A DNA stretch of 64,000 nucleotides from CAYNKA01 sp964397655 (GTDB taxonomy: Bacteria > Spirochaetota > Spirochaetia > DTKZ01), in NCBI GenBank assembly GCA_964397655.1, contig CAYNKA010000016.1, positions 16,211 through 80,210 on the forward strand, written 5' to 3'. Positions within the stretch are counted from its first letter, which is position 1. The number at the start of each line of letters is the position of its first letter. The notes under the pieces are model-generated. The model did not search any database and was not told where the DNA came from. It was given only the letters and a program-made list of their open reading frames with translations. A program made the translations under genes and the position numbers. Below, in pieces: positions 34,028 through 42,030 of the stretch.

Positions 34028-34088
34028 ACTAGACATCCGAGGTCGGACAACTAGTCGAATGGTACGGCCTCCGTTTCCGTTTGTCAAG
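34028..34088 (-). promoter_or_regulatory. Promoter and GntR-type operator of the dehydrogenase operon
   Basis: On the minus strand, TTGACA (34083-34088) and TACCAT (34059-34064) are 18 bases apart. Just downstream, 13-base arms (34028-34040 and 34043-34055) pair at 10 positions; each contains ACTAG and TCCGA. The site would cover the transcription start. Confidence 0.6.
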
Positions 34089-34131
34089 AAAAATTCCGAT
34101 AAGGCCGGCAGGTGTGCGGCCGGCGAGCCTT

Positions 34132-34159
34132 TGACACGAACCCTCCGATTTGATTGAAT
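34132..34159 (+). promoter_or_regulatory. Candidate promoter of the EamA transporter gene
   Basis: TTGACA at 34132-34137 and TTGAAT at 34154-34159, 16 bases apart. The -10 ends 8 bases before ATG 34168, leaving no room for a ribosome binding site. Confidence 0.45.
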
Positions 34160-34167
34160 TGCATACC

Positions 34168-35046
34168 ATGCGCAGGTCGGAGCATCTCGAGGGGTACGCT
34201 TACGTACTTCTCACGATTTTGTTTTTCAGCACTTTCGAAGTTGTCGCCAAACTCATCGCCGGCCGCATCGATCCGTTCCAGCTCACCTTCATCCGTTTCG
34301 CGCTCGGCGGGCTGGTCCTCCTCGCCGTCTGCGCGGCCAAGAAAGACCTCCGGGTGAGCGGCGGGGACTTCGTCGAACTCCTTCTGCTCGGCGTTCTCAA
34401 CGTCGGAATCGTCATGAACCTGCTTCAGATCAGTCTCTGCGTCCCGGGAGCGAAGGCTTCGATCTCCGCGCTCGTCTTTTCCGGCAATCCGGTGTTCGTC
34501 TATCTCTTCTCCGTGGCGCTCGGTAAGGACAGGCTGGAGGCGAGAAGGGTGATCGGGACCCTCCTTTCCGTAGCCGGTACGGCCGTGCTTTTCCTCCCTG
34601 ATATTCTCTCGGGACTCAGGTTCAACCTCGGGCTCGTCCTCGCCTTCGCCGCGTCCTTCACCTACGGGCTCTTCACCGTCCTCGCGAGGGGCGCGAGCGT
34701 GAGGATGGGAAGCCTCAAGATGAACGGCTGGACCTTTTTCCTGGGAAGCGTCGCCATGCTTCCGTTCATGGCATTCATGAAGACTCCGATCCTGGACTTC
34801 GATCCTTCCGTCCTTCCTGAGCTGGCCTACCTCACGGTCCTGGTTACGGGCTTCGCCTACTACACCTACTTCCGCGGGCTCGAAATTCTCGGGGCGAGCA
34901 AGGGTTCGCTCGTCTTCTTCTTCAAACCGGTGCTCGCCGGAGTCTGCGCGGCCATCGTTCTCGGCGAGGTCCTGTCGCCTGCCTTCATCGCGGGCTCGAT
35001 CCTCGTCCTCTGCGGAATAGCGGCGGTGCTCTACAAGAAATCCTAG
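34168..35046 (+). CDS. EamA/DMT-family transporter
   Basis: A 292-residue inner-membrane protein with ten hydrophobic segments and the EamA double-repeat layout: ILFFSTFEVVAKLIAG ... FIRFALGGLVLL in the first half, LGASKGSLVFFFKPVLAGVCAAIVLGEVL in the second. Such proteins export metabolites or amino acids. ATG 34168 is chosen over TTG 34150 because the promoter overlaps the latter. The last 88 bases recur exactly at 43560-43647, downstream of the TctCBA genes. Confidence 0.9.
   Translation: MRRSEHLEGYAYVLLTILFFSTFEVVAKLIAGRIDPFQLTFIRFALGGLVLLAVCAAKKDLRVSGGDFVELLLLGVLNVGIVMNLLQISLCVPGAKASISALVFSGNPVFVYLFSVALGKDRLEARRVIGTLLSVAGTAVLFLPDILSGLRFNLGLVLAFAASFTYGLFTVLARGASVRMGSLKMNGWTFFLGSVAMLPFMAFMKTPILDFDPSVLPELAYLTVLVTGFAYYTYFRGLEILGASKGSLVFFFKPVLAGVCAAIVLGEVLSPAFIAGSILVLCGIAAVLYKKS
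34955..35042 (+). repeat. 88-bp direct repeat, upstream copy (inside the EamA gene end)
   Basis: Identical base for base to 43560-43647. It ends two bases into the penultimate codon of the EamA gene. The two copies enclose 8517 bases. Confidence 0.97.
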
Positions 35047-35130
35047 AACAGCGGAAAGGAGACTTCCGTTTCCGGATGTCGGGACCGTTCGGCCGACCCC
35101 CGGGGCTCCTCGCCGGCCGTAAAAATGAAT

Positions 35131-35191
35131 TTGACAAATCGGATTCCCGGGTTTAGCATTTCGTGTAACAATAAAAGTATTTTATGTTACA
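35131..35191 (+). promoter_or_regulatory. Promoter and autoregulatory palindrome of the LacI gene
   Basis: TTGACA (35131-35136) and TAGCAT (35154-35159) are exactly 17 bases apart. A 28-base near-palindrome follows at 35164-35191: outer arms TGTAACA/TGTTACA, inner arms TAAAA/TTTTA. It covers the expected transcription start. Confidence 0.65.
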
Positions 35192-35195
35192 TAAA

Positions 35196-36251
35196 ATGAA
35201 TGTACGCAAGTTAGCCGAAATTACGAAAGTATCCGTGGCCACGATTTCCCGCGTGCTCAAGGGAGAGCCAGCGGTTGATCCCGAGACTAGGGACCGTGTC
35301 CTCCGCGAACTGTCGCAGCACCCCTTCTATCCCGATTTCAAGCAGAAGAAGAAGCGGACCAGGAATCTTTTCGTTTTTCTCTCGCCTGCCCACGTGAACG
35401 AGAGACTCCATTTGACGCAAATCAATTTCTTCTCCCGAGCCTTGGCCGGCGTGAAATCGCATTTCGACACCACGAACTCGCAGGACGGAATCGAGCGATA
35501 TCTTCTCCTTTCGTCTTATAAAAGCGGACGAATCCTGGAAAAGCTGAAGGAATTGGAACGGCTGGATTATGCGGGATCGATCGCCGGCATCTTCATCATC
35601 CATACCCAGAAAGCGGATCATGCCGGTCTCGCTCAGTATGCAGGGCGGCTGAAGCTCTATCTTCTGGGAAGGTCTCCCGATGACGTGCCGAGCGAACGGG
35701 CCGACTGCATCTATTTCGACGACGTGAAGGTCGGACGATTGGCCTACGAGCACATTCTTTCCCGCGGCCATCGGAAGGTTCTGGTTTTTTCCGGTCCGCG
35801 CGAGTTCACGTATTTCGAGAAACGGGAAAGGGCTTTTCGCAAGGCCGCCGGAAAGGACGGCAACGGGTACGTCTTCCGCAATACCCGGGCCGCCGATCCG
35901 ATGGAGGCCTACGACCTCGCGAAGGCCTGCCTCAGAAAGAACGAGCTTGAGATCACCGCGGTGTACGTCACCGCCGAAATACTCCTTGAGGGGGTCTTGA
36001 AGCACCTCGACGAAGCGGGAATGAAGATTCCCGAGGACTTGTCGCTCATTTCGACGAACGACTACCTCGTAGGCTATCAGCACAAGCCGCCGATCTCTGT
36101 GATCCGGACCCCGCATTTCGAAATCGGCCGGCTGGCTGCCGTGATCGCCTTGGAGAATTGCAGATTCGAATTCGACTCCCGCGTGGATTATCGGCTGGAC
36201 GTGATGTTGAACGATCGACACAGCGTGGCGGACATCGGAGAACGGTCGTGA
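35196..36251 (+). CDS. LacI-family transcriptional regulator
   Basis: A 351-residue repressor. The helix-turn-helix VRKLAEITKVSVATISRVLKG is at the extreme N terminus, followed by the sugar-binding-type core (VKVGRLAYEHILSRGHRKVLVFSG, AVYVTAEILLEGVLKHLDEAG, ISTNDYLVGYQHKPPISVIRTPHFEIGRLA). ATG 35196 is chosen because ATG 35184 lies inside the operator palindrome. Neither has a ribosome binding site. Its stop overlaps the sulfatase start as GTGA, so it heads the cassette and probably controls it. Confidence 0.9.
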   Translation: MNVRKLAEITKVSVATISRVLKGEPAVDPETRDRVLRELSQHPFYPDFKQKKKRTRNLFVFLSPAHVNERLHLTQINFFSRALAGVKSHFDTTNSQDGIERYLLLSSYKSGRILEKLKELERLDYAGSIAGIFIIHTQKADHAGLAQYAGRLKLYLLGRSPDDVPSERADCIYFDDVKVGRLAYEHILSRGHRKVLVFSGPREFTYFEKRERAFRKAAGKDGNGYVFRNTRAADPMEAYDLAKACLRKNELEITAVYVTAEILLEGVLKHLDEAGMKIPEDLSLISTNDYLVGYQHKPPISVIRTPHFEIGRLAAVIALENCRFEFDSRVDYRLDVMLNDRHSVADIGERS

Positions 36252-37717
36252 AAAAGTCAGATCGCAGAAACGTTCTTTTCATCACGACGGATCAGCAGAG
36301 GAGGGATTCTCTCCCCTGCTACGGTTCGGATTTCGTCCGGGCCCCGGCCCTCGACGGACTCGCGAGGCGGGGCATCGTGTTCGACAATTGCGTTTCTTCG
36401 GCCCCGGTATGCCAGCCTGCACGGGCCGCGTTCATGGCCGGGCAGTATCCCTCGGTCCTCGGCGTGACGGACAATTTCCAGTGGATCGGTCCCGGGACTC
36501 CCACAATAGCCAAACGGTTCCGGGACGCCGGCGCGCAGACTGCGGCGATCGGAAAGATGCATTTTCATCCCTGGGACGAGTCCGAAGGTTTTGAATACAG
36601 GGTCATCGCGGAGGACAAGCGCCATTTCTTCCGCCCGGACCATTATACCCGTTTTCTCGAGTCCCGGGGATTGAAACGGGAACACCCGGCAACGGTGCAG
36701 GGCTATGAAGCCGACCTCGGCGCGATCGTGAGCCCTCTTCCGGAAGAATGCCATATCGATTCCTTCATCGGGGAGGAAGCGCTCAAATGGATCGATTCCA
36801 TCGAGCCGGAGAAGCCGTTTTTCGGCTGGATATCCTTCAACAGCCCGCACGATCCGTACGATCCTCCCGCTTCCCTGTCCTCCTTGTATCGATCTGCTCC
36901 GATCCCGGAGGCCATCGGGTCCGCCGAGGAACTGGCCGTGAAACCCGCCTACCAGAGATCCGTCATTCCTTTCTTTAGGGACAACCTGCTCTATCTTACC
37001 GACTATTCGCAGATGACTCGGTCGAGCATCCGGAGGATGCGTGAGTATTATTACGCGACCTTGACGCTCGTCGATCGCCAGATCGGCCGGATTTTGTCCC
37101 TCCTCGATGCCCGTGGGCTTTCGGAATCCACGCTGATCGTCTTTTCTTCGGATCACGGCGACACCCTGGGAGACCACGGCCTGCCGTTCAAATCGACCTT
37201 TTATGAAGGGGCGCTCAAGGTGCCCTTGATCGTCGCAGGTCCCGGCATCCCCGGGGGGAGAAGAAGCGCATCCTTCACGGACTGGATCGACCTTCATCGG
37301 ACCTTCCTTTCGTACGCGGGCCTGATTCCAGGAGACCATGTCCAGGGCTGCGATCTCGCGCCGGTTCTCGCGGATCCCGGCCTCGTGCTTCGCGAAGAGG
37401 CTTTCAGCGAACTCCCGGGTTGCGCCATGGTGACGGACGGCTTCCATAAACTCGTCGTCTGCGACGACGGCGACGGCGAACTGTACGATCTCGCGGAACC
37501 CGAGCCGGAGGTGGCGAATCACTTTCGCGATCCGGCATGGTCCGAAATCCGGCGGTCCCTGTCCGAGAAGCTGCTCCGCCGGCTGGTTGCCTACGGTCGG
37601 GTCAAGCGATTCGGAGGCGGCCGCCACGCCGACGACGAAGGCAGGAAAACGACCTTCGCCACCCTCGCAAAGCGGCTGCGCGACGGGGAATTTCCCGGAC
37701 TGAAGAAATCCCGATAG
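36248..37717 (+). CDS. Sulfatase (type I, formylglycine-dependent)
   Basis: A 489-residue arylsulfatase-family hydrolase of sulfate esters. The maturation motif is SAPVCQPARAAF, with Cys55 in C-x-P-x-R, to be oxidised to formylglycine by a separate maturase, not in the window. Metal ligands are in FITTDQQRRD and SSDHGDTLGDHG. There is no signal peptide, so it appears cytosolic, which fits desulfation after import. The start is GTG 36248, overlapping the lacI stop. The substrate is unknown, but the neighbours suggest a sulfated sugar or sugar acid (inference). Confidence 0.92.
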   Translation: MKKSDRRNVLFITTDQQRRDSLPCYGSDFVRAPALDGLARRGIVFDNCVSSAPVCQPARAAFMAGQYPSVLGVTDNFQWIGPGTPTIAKRFRDAGAQTAAIGKMHFHPWDESEGFEYRVIAEDKRHFFRPDHYTRFLESRGLKREHPATVQGYEADLGAIVSPLPEECHIDSFIGEEALKWIDSIEPEKPFFGWISFNSPHDPYDPPASLSSLYRSAPIPEAIGSAEELAVKPAYQRSVIPFFRDNLLYLTDYSQMTRSSIRRMREYYYATLTLVDRQIGRILSLLDARGLSESTLIVFSSDHGDTLGDHGLPFKSTFYEGALKVPLIVAGPGIPGGRRSASFTDWIDLHRTFLSYAGLIPGDHVQGCDLAPVLADPGLVLREEAFSELPGCAMVTDGFHKLVVCDDGDGELYDLAEPEPEVANHFRDPAWSEIRRSLSEKLLRRLVAYGRVKRFGGGRHADDEGRKTTFATLAKRLRDGEFPGLKKSR

Positions 37718-37732
37718 AGGAGATGGGGGAGA

Positions 37733-39223
37733 ATGGAGAAGAACTTTCAGTTGTTTTGGGGCGATCTCCACAATCACAACGCGGTCGGCTATGCGAAGGG
37801 ATCGCTACAACGATCCATTGAAATCGCTCGGGAGCACCTGGATTTCTTCGCCTTTACCGGGCACGCAGCCTGGCACGATATGCCGATGATGCCCGGAGAC
37901 CGGCACATGCACTGGGTGAACGGGTTCAAGGCTCATGCCGACCACTGGCAGCGAACGAGGAGCATGCTGAAGGAGGCCAACGAGCCGGACTTCGCGGCCT
38001 TCCTCGGTTACGAATGGCATTCGAGCGAATTCGGCGATTACTGCCTCATCTTTCCCGAAGACCAGCCGGAGCTTTTCCTGCCGGACCATGTTTCGAAGCT
38101 TCTTTCCTTTGCGAAAGCGAAGGGCGCCTTCGCCATTCCTCACCATGTGGCGTACAAGCGGGGATGGAGGGGCGCGAATTGGGACTATTTCGATCCCGAG
38201 ACGACTCCGGTCGTCGAAATATTCTCGGAACATGGCTGTACCGAATCGGACAGGTCCCCGTATCCGATGATCCTGCACAGCAACGGTGGAAGATCGACTT
38301 CGAATACGGTCGAGCGTCAGCTCGAGCGGGGAAGGCGATTCGGCTTCGTGGCTTCGACGGACGATCATTTCGGTTATCCCGGAGCCTGGGGAGAGGGGGT
38401 CGTCGGAGTATGGGCCGAGGACCTTTCTCCCGCCTCCATTTTCGACGCGATACGGAAGCGAAGGACCATCGCCGCCACCGGCGACCGCATCGCTCTCGAA
38501 TTCGCCGTGAACGGCGAGCCCATGGGATCGGAGCTGCCGGCGACGCCGGAGCGTCGGATCGAAGTTTCCGCGACCGGGCAGGATCCGATCAAGATGATCG
38601 AACTCGTCAGGAACGGAAAAGTCCTTGGGCGGCACTTCCCGGCGGACGAGGCCTCGGGCCGGCCGGCTCTCCCGGGAAAGGCGAAGTGCCGCCTGCAATA
38701 CGGCTGGGGGCCCTGGTCGACCTTGAAGCTCGAAAGGACCTGCCTTTGGGACATGACGCTGAGCATCGAGGGCGGCCGTTTCCTGGATGCATCTCCCTGT
38801 TTTCAGTCGGGTCCTTTCGCCGAAGACCTTCGCGACAGACTCCAAAGGATGGACGAAAAAAGGTTCCGTCTTCGCTCGTTCACGTCGCGGAATCAGGCCT
38901 ATCTCGAAGATCCCACCAAGTCCGCGGTGTTCGAGCTGGAGGGCGACCTCGGAACGGTCCTGGAACTCAACCTGTCGACGCCTTCCCAGCTTTCCGTCAG
39001 AGTGAGGCTCGGGGATTTGATCGAGGACAATTCCGTCAATTTCACCGGCGTCTTCACCACCGAAAGCTTCATCTTCCACCGCCTCGTCGCCTCCGAGGAA
39101 TATGAAACACGGGTCATGTGGGAGGATGAGGTCCCCGTAGCCTCGGGAGCGGACTGGTACTACGTTAGGGCGACCCAGGAGAACGGTCAGTTGGCCTGGT
39201 CGAGCCCGGTGTGGGTCGGATGA
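37733..39223 (+). CDS. DUF3604-type metal-dependent protein (PHP-like)
   Basis: A 496-residue protein. FWGDLHNHNAVGYAKG at the N terminus, FAFTGHAAWHD, FLGYEWHSSEFGDYCL, AIPHHVAY, VVEIFSEHG and VASTDDHFGYPG give a string of His and Asp positions like a PHP-type metal site. The C-terminal half has beta-sandwich-like sequence (IEVSATGQDPIKMIELVRNGKVL). DUF3604 proteins are poorly characterised hydrolases. There is no signal peptide. It lies 15 bases after the sulfatase gene and its stop overlaps the enolase-type gene, so it belongs to the same catabolic operon. Confidence 0.8.
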   Translation: MEKNFQLFWGDLHNHNAVGYAKGSLQRSIEIAREHLDFFAFTGHAAWHDMPMMPGDRHMHWVNGFKAHADHWQRTRSMLKEANEPDFAAFLGYEWHSSEFGDYCLIFPEDQPELFLPDHVSKLLSFAKAKGAFAIPHHVAYKRGWRGANWDYFDPETTPVVEIFSEHGCTESDRSPYPMILHSNGGRSTSNTVERQLERGRRFGFVASTDDHFGYPGAWGEGVVGVWAEDLSPASIFDAIRKRRTIAATGDRIALEFAVNGEPMGSELPATPERRIEVSATGQDPIKMIELVRNGKVLGRHFPADEASGRPALPGKAKCRLQYGWGPWSTLKLERTCLWDMTLSIEGGRFLDASPCFQSGPFAEDLRDRLQRMDEKRFRLRSFTSRNQAYLEDPTKSAVFELEGDLGTVLELNLSTPSQLSVRVRLGDLIEDNSVNFTGVFTTESFIFHRLVASEEYETRVMWEDEVPVASGADWYYVRATQENGQLAWSSPVWVG

Positions 39224-40506
39224 TGAGGATATCGGGCTATCGATTCGCCGTGCGTCGGGAACCCCTCGCGCACCCCTTCGGCTTCAAGGGCGGAGCCTTC
39301 ACCGAGAAGTGGTTGACCGTGACGTCGCTCGCTTCCGCTTCCGGATTGTCGGCGACGGGAATCGGCGGGCTCGCCGTGCTTTGGTCCGACTCCGAGGTCT
39401 TCTTTTCCCGCTCGGAAGCCGGAGGCAATCTCGCGATGGCACTGATCGCCGAGGAAGCTGCGCGCTCCCTGGTCGGCGTCGAACTGAATTCTCCCTTCGA
39501 GGCCGTCGGCCTTCTTGCCGAGGAACTCGGAACGTACGCACGCAACGTAACCGGCCTCGGCGGCGTACGCAGGACCTTCGTGCTCAATTGCCTCGTGAGC
39601 CTGGATATGGCTCTCTGGAAACTCTTCGCTCTGGAATGGAACACGGAACGCTTGGACGACCTTCTTCCCGGATGGAGCCGGGAATCCCTCTCCGAGAAAC
39701 ACGGGAAGATCGCGAGGATTCCCCTCGTCGATTACGGAATGCCGGCGGGCAAGATCGCCTCGCTCGCCGACGACGGCCATTTCATTTTCAAGGTCAAGCT
39801 CGGTTCCGCGGGGGACCAGGCGGAGATGCTGCGAAGGGACAGGGAGCGGCTGTCCCTCGTGAACGATACGTTGAGGTCGCGGGAGAAGATCCTGTACTAC
39901 CTCGACGCGAACGGCCGGTACGGGAGCGAGGAGACCGTTCTTCGCCTCTTGGACCACGCCGACGCGATCGGCATGCTTCCCCGGGTGCTGATGCTGGAAG
40001 AGCCTTACGTGGATGCATCGTCCTTCGACGTCTCGGGGCTTCCGGTTCGAGTCGCGGCTGACGAATCGGTCCACGGGCCTCAGGACGCGGCCGCGAGGGC
40101 GTCGCTCGGTTACGGGGCCTTCGCGATAAAACCCGCGGGGAAGACTCTCAGCGTCTCCCTGGAGACCGTTCGGGAGGCCCGCAGGCTCGGAATCCCCTGT
40201 TTCGTGGCCGATTCCGCGTGCGTGCCGCTCCTCGTCGAATGGAATAAATGCGTCGCCGCCCGGCTTCCCGCGCTCCCCGGTCTCGATTGCGGCGTTCTGG
40301 AATCGAACGGTGAAGAGCACTATGCGTCCTGGAACGACCTTCTCGGCGAGCTTCCGATTCCCGGCGCCCCGTGGACCGCTCCCGCTGAGGGCATGTACAG
40401 AACCGACGACTCGTTTTTTGAAATTTCCGGCGGAATATTCCGGACCTGCGCTTCGTACGAGAGGCTTCTCCCGGCGGCGTTCATCCGGACAAGCCGTCGG
40501 CGATGA
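39220..40506 (+). CDS. Muconate lactonizing-type enolase superfamily enzyme
   Basis: A 428-residue member with the barrel motifs FIFKVKLGS (KxK), YYLDANGRY, LMLEEPYVD and RVAADESVHG as metal ligands, and a second lysine in GAFAIKPAGKT. This is the muconate cycloisomerase/dipeptide epimerase-type pattern, unlike the mandelate racemase-type enzyme at 7164. The C-terminal tail (about 350-428) is longer than usual. The reaction is likely dehydration or isomerisation of an acid produced by the sulfatase step (inference). The start overlaps the preceding stop as ATGA; ATG 39223 is equally possible. Confidence 0.82.
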   Translation: MMRISGYRFAVRREPLAHPFGFKGGAFTEKWLTVTSLASASGLSATGIGGLAVLWSDSEVFFSRSEAGGNLAMALIAEEAARSLVGVELNSPFEAVGLLAEELGTYARNVTGLGGVRRTFVLNCLVSLDMALWKLFALEWNTERLDDLLPGWSRESLSEKHGKIARIPLVDYGMPAGKIASLADDGHFIFKVKLGSAGDQAEMLRRDRERLSLVNDTLRSREKILYYLDANGRYGSEETVLRLLDHADAIGMLPRVLMLEEPYVDASSFDVSGLPVRVAADESVHGPQDAAARASLGYGAFAIKPAGKTLSVSLETVREARRLGIPCFVADSACVPLLVEWNKCVAARLPALPGLDCGVLESNGEEHYASWNDLLGELPIPGAPWTAPAEGMYRTDDSFFEISGGIFRTCASYERLLPAAFIRTSRRR

Positions 40507-40567
40507 TAATTGCGCCGCATGAAAGCGGACGCGGGAGAACTCGCGTTTTCCGAAGGAGGGAGGTTGT

Positions 40568-41554
40568 ATGAAAAAGGCCTTAGTGCTCGTGTTGACGGCT
40601 GCATTCCTGACTGGCTTCGGCTGGGCGGAAGGTTCCAAGGAAAAATCGGCGAGTGCCGCCGAAACGAACTACCCACAGAAGCCCATCCAGCTCATCGTGC
40701 CCTGGGCGGCCGGAGGCAGGACCGACATCAACGCCCGGATGTTCGCCTCGGTCGCCCCGAAATACCTCGGCCAGCCCGTGGTCGTCGTGAACAAGGAAGG
40801 TGGGGCGAGCATGATCGGCGGGGACTTCGTGGCGAAATCGAAACCCGACGGGTATACTCTGATGGCCATTACGCCCGGCACGAACATTTTGCCGCCCCTC
40901 TACAAGAAGGCCCCCTACGGTCCCTACGACTTCGATGCGATCGGACAGATCGGTTCGAGCACGATGGCGGTCGCTTCCAATCCGGGTAAACCGTGGCAGA
41001 CGACGAAGGAGCTCATCGAATATGCCAAGGAGAATCCGGGGAAGGTGACCTACGCCTGCGTCGCATTGAACGCTCCTCAGCTCGGCTTCCTGCTGTGGGC
41101 TGATAAGGCGGGATTGCAGTTCAAGCATGTCCCGGTAGGGAACGACGCGCAGGCCGTCGAGGCGGCCTTGGGAGGCCACGTGGATCTCGCCATGACCTCG
41201 AGCGTCGCGACGATAATCTCCCACGTCAACGCGAAGAAGCTGAACGCGTTGATGGTGTTCTCGGAAAAGCGCGATCCTGCGCTTCCCCAAACGCCGACCG
41301 TCGTCGAGCTCGGGTATCAGGTCGTCGCGAGCCCCTTCACGGGAATCGCGGGCCCCAAGGGAATGCCGAAGGAGGTCTTGTCGAAACTTCGCGAAGCGTT
41401 CAAGAGCGTCATGGCCGATCCCGAATTCCTGAAGATCATGCAGAATGCCGGAGAGAACCTGAATCCGAAGTACGGCGACGATTTCTTCCAGATCTGGAAG
41501 AATGATTTCGAGGGGTACTCCGCGGTATCCAAGAAGATGGGGCTCGGTCAATGA
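40568..41554 (+). CDS. tctC: Tripartite tricarboxylate transporter binding protein TctC
   Basis: A 328-residue periplasmic binding protein of the Bug/TctC family. The signal peptide (ALVLVLTAAFLTGFGWAEG) is followed by NYPQKPIQLIVPWAAGGRTDINARMFA, the classic N-terminal signature, and later SKPDGYTLMAITPGTN. AAGGAGGGAGG precedes ATG 40568. It captures a carboxylate for TctAB, whose genes follow with ATGA overlap. Confidence 0.94.
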   Translation: MKKALVLVLTAAFLTGFGWAEGSKEKSASAAETNYPQKPIQLIVPWAAGGRTDINARMFASVAPKYLGQPVVVVNKEGGASMIGGDFVAKSKPDGYTLMAITPGTNILPPLYKKAPYGPYDFDAIGQIGSSTMAVASNPGKPWQTTKELIEYAKENPGKVTYACVALNAPQLGFLLWADKAGLQFKHVPVGNDAQAVEAALGGHVDLAMTSSVATIISHVNAKKLNALMVFSEKRDPALPQTPTVVELGYQVVASPFTGIAGPKGMPKEVLSKLREAFKSVMADPEFLKIMQNAGENLNPKYGDDFFQIWKNDFEGYSAVSKKMGLGQ

Positions 41555-42018
41555 AGCCTTTCATGAACCGGCGATTCATGGAAGGAATTTTCCTTCTCTG
41601 CATGGGGGCGGCGATCCTGGCCCTCATTCCCTTTCAGGTCATTGCGGTTCGAGGGATGGAGGCAAGCCTGTCTCCATCCTTCATTCCCCGAATTGCCGGA
41701 ATCGGCATCGTCGCGGTGGGGACGATCGTTTCCATCTCAGCGGCGTTGGCGAGGAAAAAAGACGGGAACCCCGTCTTCAAGATGCAGGAGTTCCTCCGGG
41801 TTCTCGTCTCTACGCTTTACCTCTTGGCCTACGCGATTCTCTTTCCCGTATTGGGATTCGTTTCTACCAGCGTCCTTTTCATCGGCATTCTGTCGTTCCA
41901 ATTCGGACAACGGAATCCTCTGAAGCTCGTGTCCCTCATGGTGGTCATACCGGTTCTGGTATGGATCTTGTTCGAGCTCGTATTCGTCATTCCTCTGCCT
42001 CACGGATTGCTTTATTAA
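41551..42018 (+). CDS. tctB: Tripartite tricarboxylate transporter small membrane protein TctB
   Basis: A 155-residue protein with four hydrophobic segments (FLLCMGAAILALIPFQVIAV, IVAVGTIVSISAAL, LYLLAYAILFPVLGFV, LMVVIPVLVWILFELVF), the TctB layout. It is poorly conserved in sequence as usual; the call rests on topology and position between tctC and tctA. Its codons are noticeably less GC-rich than those of the neighbouring liv operons. Confidence 0.88.
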   Translation: MKPFMNRRFMEGIFLLCMGAAILALIPFQVIAVRGMEASLSPSFIPRIAGIGIVAVGTIVSISAALARKKDGNPVFKMQEFLRVLVSTLYLLAYAILFPVLGFVSTSVLFIGILSFQFGQRNPLKLVSLMVVIPVLVWILFELVFVIPLPHGLLY

Positions 42019-42030
42019 CAGAGGTGGGTC

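Noticed and set aside
34150..34168. TTG start of the EamA gene at 34150
   Set aside because: It lies within the predicted promoter (the -10 at 34154-34159 follows immediately), has no ribosome binding site, and the six added residues carry no feature.
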